Source of the DNA: an uncultured bacterium
Lineage (GTDB): Bacteria; Bacteroidota; Bacteroidia; Bacteroidales; Bacteroidaceae
Assembly: GCA_945788485.1 (NCBI GenBank)
Contig: CALZMB010000088.1
Coordinates: forward strand, 1-8,667
Direction of reading: 5' to 3'
Length of the DNA stretch: 8,667 bases
The position numbers and the translations under genes are program-made. The notes under the pieces are model-generated. The model had not been told where the DNA came from. It worked only from the letters and a program-made list of their open reading frames with translations, and did no database searches. Of this stretch, positions 3,783 through 8,667 are shown piece after piece. Position 1 is the first letter of the stretch, and each line of letters starts with the position of its first letter.

Positions 3783-6700
3783 ATGGAAGATTTCGTACAT
3801 CTGCACGTACACACCTATTATTCTATCCTCGACGGACAGTCGCCTATAGGGAAACTCGTTGACAAAGCTATTGCCAACGGGATGAAGGGCATGGCGATAA
3901 CCGACCATGGCAACATGTTTGGAATAAAGGACTTTTTCGACTATTGCAACAAAGTCAACGGGGGACGCAAGAAAGAAGGACTTGAACCGTTCAAGCCAAT
4001 CTTCGGGTGTGAGATGTACGTCGCGAGGAGAGGAAAAGACAAACGGGAAAGCGGTACGGGAGACAGGGGCGGATGGCATCTCATCGTGCTCGCAAAGAAC
4101 ATGAAGGGCTACCGGAACCTCATAAAACTTGTCTCGAACGCATGGGTGGACGGATTCTACGGACGGCCGAGAACAGACCACGAAGACCTTGAGCGATACC
4201 ACGAAGGGCTGATCGTATGCTCGGCGTGTATCGCTGGAGAAGTGCCGTCGAAAATACTGAAAGGCGACATCGAGGGCGCAAGGGAGGCTATTGAATGGCA
4301 CAAGAGATTATGGGGCGACGACTACTATCTCGAACTGCAGCGCCACGAGGTGAAAGACCCCACGCAACGTGCCAACAGAGAGACTTTCCCGTTGCAGCAG
4401 AAAGCAAACGCAGTGCTCATCGAACTGGCGAAGGAATACGGCGTGAAACTTATCTGCACGAACGACGCGCACTTCGTTGACGAGGAAAACGCCGAGGCGC
4501 ACGACCATCTGCTGTGCATCTCGACAGGCAAGAAACTCGACGACTCTACACGTATGCTCTATTCAAAGCAAGAGTGGTTCAAGACGCGTGAGGAGATGAA
4601 CGAGGTCTTCGCTGACATCCCGGAAGCTCTGTCAAACACAGTGGAGATTCTCAATAAAGTGGAGATGTACAACATCGAGAGCGACCCCATCATGCCGTTC
4701 TTCCCTATACCGGAGGATTTCGGGACGGAAGAGGAGTGGAGACAGCGCTTCTCGGAAGCCGACCTGTTCAAAGAGTTCACATCGGATGAGAACGGAGAGA
4801 ACCAACTGCCGGAAGAAGAGGGAGTGAAGAAAATCCAGAAACTCGGAGGGTACGACAAAATCTACCGGATAAAGTTCGAGGCAGACTATCTCGCGAAACT
4901 CGCTTACGACGGAGCGAAACGCATTTACGGCGAACCGCTGTCGCAGGAGGTTGACGACCGCGTGAGATTCGAGCTGCACATCATGAAGACGATGGGATTT
5001 CCGGGATACTTTCTTATCGTGCAGGACTTTATCAATTCCGCACGAAAGGAGCTCGGAGTGTGGGTCGGGCCAGGACGTGGCTCGGCTGCTGGCTCGGTTG
5101 TGGCATACTGTCTCGGCATCACGAAAATCGACCCGCTGAAATACGACCTGCTGTTCGAGAGATTCCTCAACCCCGACCGTATCTCACTGCCTGATATCGA
5201 CACCGACTTTGACGACGACGGCAGAGGGAAGGTGCTGCAATGGGTCATGGACAAATACGGCCACGAGAACTGCGCACATATCATCACATACGGCACCATG
5301 GCGACGAAAAACTCGATAAAGGACGTCGCGCGTGTCGAGGAGCTGCCGCTGCCGGAAACAAACGCGCTGTGCAGAGCGATACCCGAACGACTGCCCGACG
5401 GAATGAAGATGAACCTCGGCAACGCCCTGAAATGTGTCAGGGAGTTGCAAGAGGCAGAAGCCTCGACCGACATCCGTGAACGCAACACCATAAAATACGC
5501 CAAGATGCTTGAGGGCACCGTGCGCAATACCGGCATACACGCCTGCGGCTTCATCATCTGCCGAGACCCGATCTCTGACCATGTCCCCGTTTCTACGGCT
5601 GACGACCCGGACTTCCCCGACATCAAGACTGCCGTGACACAATACGACGGGCATGTCATCGAATCGACCGGACTGATAAAGATGGACTTCCTCGGGCTGA
5701 AGACCTTGTCAGAGCAGAAAGAGGCCGTGAAGAATGTGAAACTAAGCCGGGGCATAGACATCGACCTCGACAACATACCCATCGACGACCCCACGACATA
5801 CAAACTGTATCAAGAAGGACGAACAATCGGTACCTTCCAGTTCGAATCGCCGGGAATGCAGAAACACCTTCGCGCTCTCCACCCTACAGTCTTCGAGGAC
5901 CTCATCGCCATGAATGCCCTCTATCGTCCGGGACCTATGGACTACATTCCGTCGTTCATCGCCCGCAAAAACGGAAAGGAAGAGATAAAGTACGACATCC
6001 CGTGCATGGAGAAATATCTCAAGGACACATACGGCATCACTGTCTATCAAGAGCAGGTCATGTTGCTCTCAAGACAACTTGCCGACTTCACGCGCGGACA
6101 AAGCGACGCGCTGCGTAAGGCGATGGGCAAGAAGAAGAAAGCCATCGTTGACCAGATGAAGCCGATGTTCATCGAAGGAGGCAAGAAAAACGGACACGAC
6201 CCGAAGGTGCTGGAAAAGATATGGGCCGACTGGGAGAAGTTCGCGTCATACGCCTTCAACAAGTCGCACGCCGCCTGCTATTCGTGGGTGGCTTACCAGA
6301 CAGCATATCTGAAAGCCAACTACACGCCCGAGTTCATGGCTGCCATCATGACACGACGGCGCGACGACATCAAGGAAATCACAAAACTCATGGACGAATG
6401 CAAGGCTCTCGGAGTGACGACAAAGGGACCTGACGTCAACGAATCGTTCGTAGATTTCGGCGTGAACAAGAACGGAGAGATACGCTTCGGGCTCGCCGCC
6501 ATAAAAGGCATGGGAGAAAACGCCGCATCTGCCATCATAGAGGAACGGCAGAAAAACGGCCCTTTCAAGAACATCTACGACCTTGTGGAACGTGTCAGCA
6601 CAACCAACGTCAACCGCAAATGCCTCGAATCGCTGGCTCTCAGCGGGGCCTTGGACTGCCTCGGCATCATGCGCGAGCAATACTTTGCGCCCGACGCGAA

Positions 6701-7535
6701 AGGCAACACGTTCATCGAGATTCTGAGCAGATACGGACAACTCTACCAACAAGAGAAACATCAGGCGCAGAACTCGCTCTTCGGAGGCTTTGACGACATA
6801 GAGATAACAAAGCCGCAGCCGCCTAAGGCTGAGGCATGGAGCAACATAGAGAAGCTCAACCGCGAACGCGAACTCATAGGCATATATCTCTCTGCACACC
6901 CGCTCGACGACTACCGCATCGTGCTCGAAAACATCTGCAACACACATCCGTCTGACGTGGGGCGCGACGCTGACAGGGAAGAACTGGCGAAGAAAGAAAC
7001 CATTCGCGTCGGAGGGATAGTGACGAACGTCAGGACAGGATACCAGAAAAACGGCAATCCGTGCGGCTTCGTCACCATCGAGGATTTCGCGTCGGCAGGA
7101 GAAATAGCTTTCTTCGGAGAGAGTTGGGGACAATGGTCGGGAAAACTGTCGATGGGAAGCTCTGTCTGCGTGTCGATGAAATGCTACAAGAAATTCCCTA
7201 CATCCAACTATTTCAACATCGATGTCACTGACGTGCAATATCTCAACACCGTGAGGGAGAACGCCATACAGAAACTCACGATATCCATACCTGCTTCTGT
7301 GCTCATGCCGCCGAAAGATGCGGCGGACGACACTGAAAACTTTGCAGGCAACATAGCGGAAGACCTCAACACGCTCATCAGCAAGCAGAAAGGGCCGACA
7401 GAGCTCTACCTGCAACTCACCGATGCCGAAACTGGAAAAGCCATAACACTCAGAGCGAGAGACACCATTACGGTGCACAATGCCCTGATTGATTTCGTGA
7501 AACAGCAGGAGAGCTGGACATACTCCGTCAACTGA
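3783..7535 (+). CDS. dnaE: DNA polymerase III alpha subunit
   Basis: This is the replicative polymerase subunit, acting in the cytoplasm at the replisome. Numbered from the ATG at 3783 (1250 aa), the N-terminal PHP domain (1-about 280) carries HLHVH, TDHGN, GCEMYV, CSACIAGE and NDAH. The palm holds the catalytic aspartates D471 and D473 in LPDIDTDF and D635 in KMDFLGL. Polymerase motifs YRPGPMDYIP (714-723) and YAFNKSHAACYSWVAYQTAY (823-842) are present. QNSLF (996-1000) fits the beta-clamp-binding motif. An OB fold lies at about 1074-1150, followed by a tau-binding-type C-terminus. Residues about 313-360 are an acidic insert seen in Bacteroidetes DnaE proteins. In-frame ATGs at 3723 and 3753 are possible, but MEDFVHLHVHTYYS is the usual N-terminus and the promoter sits too close to 3723. 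trxA follows after 86 bp with no terminator between. Confidence 0.97.
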   Translation: MEDFVHLHVHTYYSILDGQSPIGKLVDKAIANGMKGMAITDHGNMFGIKDFFDYCNKVNGGRKKEGLEPFKPIFGCEMYVARRGKDKRESGTGDRGGWHLIVLAKNMKGYRNLIKLVSNAWVDGFYGRPRTDHEDLERYHEGLIVCSACIAGEVPSKILKGDIEGAREAIEWHKRLWGDDYYLELQRHEVKDPTQRANRETFPLQQKANAVLIELAKEYGVKLICTNDAHFVDEENAEAHDHLLCISTGKKLDDSTRMLYSKQEWFKTREEMNEVFADIPEALSNTVEILNKVEMYNIESDPIMPFFPIPEDFGTEEEWRQRFSEADLFKEFTSDENGENQLPEEEGVKKIQKLGGYDKIYRIKFEADYLAKLAYDGAKRIYGEPLSQEVDDRVRFELHIMKTMGFPGYFLIVQDFINSARKELGVWVGPGRGSAAGSVVAYCLGITKIDPLKYDLLFERFLNPDRISLPDIDTDFDDDGRGKVLQWVMDKYGHENCAHIITYGTMATKNSIKDVARVEELPLPETNALCRAIPERLPDGMKMNLGNALKCVRELQEAEASTDIRERNTIKYAKMLEGTVRNTGIHACGFIICRDPISDHVPVSTADDPDFPDIKTAVTQYDGHVIESTGLIKMDFLGLKTLSEQKEAVKNVKLSRGIDIDLDNIPIDDPTTYKLYQEGRTIGTFQFESPGMQKHLRALHPTVFEDLIAMNALYRPGPMDYIPSFIARKNGKEEIKYDIPCMEKYLKDTYGITVYQEQVMLLSRQLADFTRGQSDALRKAMGKKKKAIVDQMKPMFIEGGKKNGHDPKVLEKIWADWEKFASYAFNKSHAACYSWVAYQTAYLKANYTPEFMAAIMTRRRDDIKEITKLMDECKALGVTTKGPDVNESFVDFGVNKNGEIRFGLAAIKGMGENAASAIIEERQKNGPFKNIYDLVERVSTTNVNRKCLESLALSGALDCLGIMREQYFAPDAKGNTFIEILSRYGQLYQQEKHQAQNSLFGGFDDIEITKPQPPKAEAWSNIEKLNRERELIGIYLSAHPLDDYRIVLENICNTHPSDVGRDADREELAKKETIRVGGIVTNVRTGYQKNGNPCGFVTIEDFASAGEIAFFGESWGQWSGKLSMGSSVCVSMKCYKKFPTSNYFNIDVTDVQYLNTVRENAIQKLTISIPASVLMPPKDAADDTENFAGNIAEDLNTLISKQKGPTELYLQLTDAETGKAITLRARDTITVHNALIDFVKQQESWTYSVN

Positions 7536-7621
7536 CAACACCTGCGCTCTTTTCGTAACAGAAGAAACTTACATATCAAAATATTCATAGAATCCATCTT
7601 AACCATAAAAACGACAGAACT

Positions 7622-7936
7622 ATGGAAGTAAAAGTGACAAAAGAGAATTTCAGCAGCCTCATCAATGGAAATGAGCCTGTAGTGGTTGATTTCTGGGCTA
7701 CATGGTGCGGGCCATGCCGCGCCCTCGCCCCTGTGCTTGCACAACTCGCAAAGGAATACGACGGCAAGGTGACCGTAGCGAAATGCGACATCGAGGAGTG
7801 TGACGACATCGCGGTAGAATATGGCATACGCAGTGTCCCGACACTCATCTTCTTCAAGAACGGCGAGCCTGTAGACAAGCTGGTGGGCGCTGCCGGAAAA
7901 GCAAAGATTCAGGAGAAAATCGACGCTCTCCTCTGA
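7622..7936 (+). CDS. trxA: Thioredoxin
   Basis: This is a cytoplasmic thiol-disulfide reductant of 104 residues, a typical single-domain size. The active site WCGPC is at 28-32 (redox cysteines C29 and C32), preceded by VVDFWAT. The cis-proline is P73 in SVPT. D23 matches the buried aspartate of the family. There is no signal peptide, so it acts in the cytoplasm. Two more cysteines (C55 and C60, in AKCDIEECDD) lie outside the active site and could be redox-sensitive. It follows dnaE after 86 bp with neither a terminator nor a clear promoter between them, so read-through from dnaE is likely. The leader before the ATG is A-rich (CCATAAAAACGACAGA) with no Shine-Dalgarno site. Reductant for ribonucleotide reductase is a known general role of thioredoxin and would fit the pairing with dnaE. 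Confidence 0.96.
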   Translation: MEVKVTKENFSSLINGNEPVVVDFWATWCGPCRALAPVLAQLAKEYDGKVTVAKCDIEECDDIAVEYGIRSVPTLIFFKNGEPVDKLVGAAGKAKIQEKIDALL

Positions 7937-7954
7937 TTCCGGGCATTGAACGCA

Positions 7955-8021
7955 TGACATTGCCATGAACGGCAGTGTTACGGACGGATGGTTCTCACCT
8001 CGGCATGAGGCGGGAACCATC
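7955..8021 (+). promoter_or_regulatory. Two tandem RNA hairpins between trxA and pncB
   Basis: Hairpin 1 pairs TGACATTGCC (7955-7964) with GGCAGTGTTA (7971-7980): 10 bp including two G-U pairs, loop of 6. Hairpin 2 pairs GATGGTTCTCACCTC (7987-8001) with GAGGCGGGAACCATC (8007-8021): 15 bp with one G-U pair and one A-C mismatch, loop GGCAT. No T-tract follows, so a standard terminator is not supported. They end 46 nt before the pncB ATG and could be a leader element, a weak terminator or an mRNA processing or stability site. Confidence 0.5.
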
Positions 8022-8067
8022 TGGAACATTAATCTTTCCGAGGGCACAGCATTCCCCGTCATACAAC

Positions 8068-8667
8068 ATGAAACCAATCATAACACATTTCACCGACACC
8101 GACCTTTACAAACTGACGATGTGTTGCGCCATCGTGAACTGTTTTCCGCGTGCCATGGTGAAATACCATTTCGTTGACCGCAACGACACAGTCTATCCCG
8201 AAGGCTTCGCCAAACTTGTCGAAGAACAGGTCATATATCTCGAAGACCTTCGCTTCACCGATGAAGAAGCAGAATTCATGCGCTCACGCTGCTACTACAT
8301 CCCGTCATGGTTCTACACCTACCTGAAAGGTTTCCGCTTCAGACGCGAATGGGTGAAAGTGAGCCAGGATGCAGAGGGGCATCTCGATATTGACATTGAA
8401 GGTTATTGGCACGACACTGTGCTGCTCGAAGTGATGATACTTGCCATAGTGTCTGAACTCTCACACACGCTGTCGGGAGAGTTGGAGCGCATCGACCTCG
8501 CAGAATACTACAGAATCTCATACGCCAAAGCACGCCGTATGCTGCAGGCAGGACTCACCATATCGGAGTTCGGTACACGTCGCCGTTTCTCTCTCGCTGT
8601 TGAAGACGAGGCTGTGAAGGCATTCATCGATGCCGACCGTGATTTGCGCAATGAACTTGGTCCAGAC
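8068..8667 (+). CDS. pncB: Nicotinate phosphoribosyltransferase, N-terminal part
   Basis: This enzyme joins nicotinate to PRPP, with ATP hydrolysis, to give nicotinate mononucleotide in the NAD salvage (Preiss-Handler) route; it is cytoplasmic. The frame is open for 200 codons and leaves the window without a stop; full-length members have about 390-400 residues, so roughly half is seen. Family marks include FTDTDLYKLTM at 8-18 (the N-terminal substrate-loop motif), YWHDTVLLEVMILAIVSEL at 113-131, and EFGTRRRFS at 167-175, which lines the phosphoribosyl/nicotinate site. The catalytic histidine region lies beyond the edge. The ATG at 8068 gives the standard N-terminus. It lies 131 bp after trxA on the same strand. 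The hairpins in that gap may set its expression; no consensus promoter is seen just upstream. Confidence 0.93.
   Translation, partial: MKPIITHFTDTDLYKLTMCCAIVNCFPRAMVKYHFVDRNDTVYPEGFAKLVEEQVIYLEDLRFTDEEAEFMRSRCYYIPSWFYTYLKGFRFRREWVKVSQDAEGHLDIDIEGYWHDTVLLEVMILAIVSELSHTLSGELERIDLAEYYRISYAKARRMLQAGLTISEFGTRRRFSLAVEDEAVKAFIDADRDLRNELGPD

Noticed and set aside
3726..4301. Minus-strand open frame of 191 codons
   Set aside because: Antisense to the dnaE PHP domain with no family resemblance.
4925..5803. Minus-strand open frame of 292 codons opposite dnaE
   Set aside because: Ser/Arg-rich, low-information translation antisense to the polymerase core; a shadow frame.
6246..7541. Long minus-strand open frame (431 codons) opposite dnaE
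   Set aside because: It lies entirely antisense to well-conserved dnaE codons, has no recognisable domain, and reflects the codon bias of dnaE.
7406..8077. Minus-strand open frame of 223 codons opposite trxA
   Set aside because: Covers trxA and the dnaE end in antisense; Cys/Ser/Phe-rich with no domain.
1..8667. CRISPR array, tRNA or rRNA genes
   Set aside because: I saw no regularly spaced repeats, no tRNA-like cloverleaf and no rRNA-like sequence on either strand; no program was run.

Overview
The window looks like chromosomal DNA from a Bacteroidales bacterium, most likely Prevotella or a close relative. Three things point there. The gene order psd-pssA-DUF4834 divergent from dnaE-trxA fits that group. 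Promoter-like sites match the Bacteroidetes pattern TTTG/TAnnTTTG. Starts are preceded by A-rich stretches instead of Shine-Dalgarno sites. The genus is an inference from protein style, not from a database match.

Layout. Positions 1-1540 form an AT-rich, gene-poor accessory stretch. It holds the remnant of an AlbA_2/winged-helix ATP-binding protein gene (120-381, minus) directly downstream of an intact small XRE-type regulator (392-649, minus). Beyond that is non-coding DNA with a consensus-like promoter at 923-954, a 15-bp inverted repeat at 972-1044 and a very strong 24-bp-arm hairpin at 1095-1145. Together these three could define a small RNA of about 185 nt. A second patch of apparently decayed sequence follows, up to the terminator at 1544-1615.

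Positions 1615-3485 (minus) carry a phospholipid operon, read psd -> pssA -> DUF4834. PssA joins CDP-diacylglycerol and serine to make phosphatidylserine, and Psd decarboxylates it to phosphatidylethanolamine. The third gene is a small single-pass membrane protein of unknown role. The operon ends in a large hairpin with a T-rich tail. pssA appears to start with TTG.

Positions 3486-3782 form a divergent promoter region, with a perfect 16-bp palindrome inside the apparent psd promoter. Positions 3783-7936 (plus) carry dnaE (replicative DNA polymerase III alpha, 1250 aa from the preferred start) and trxA (thioredoxin). After two tandem RNA hairpins, a nicotinate phosphoribosyltransferase gene (pncB) starts at 8068 and runs off the right edge.

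From 1615 on, the content is ordinary core metabolism and replication. I see no convincing complete new system. The least explained signals are the candidate RNA/repeat cluster at 923-1147, the hairpin pair before pncB, and the decayed XRE/AlbA_2 locus at the left edge.
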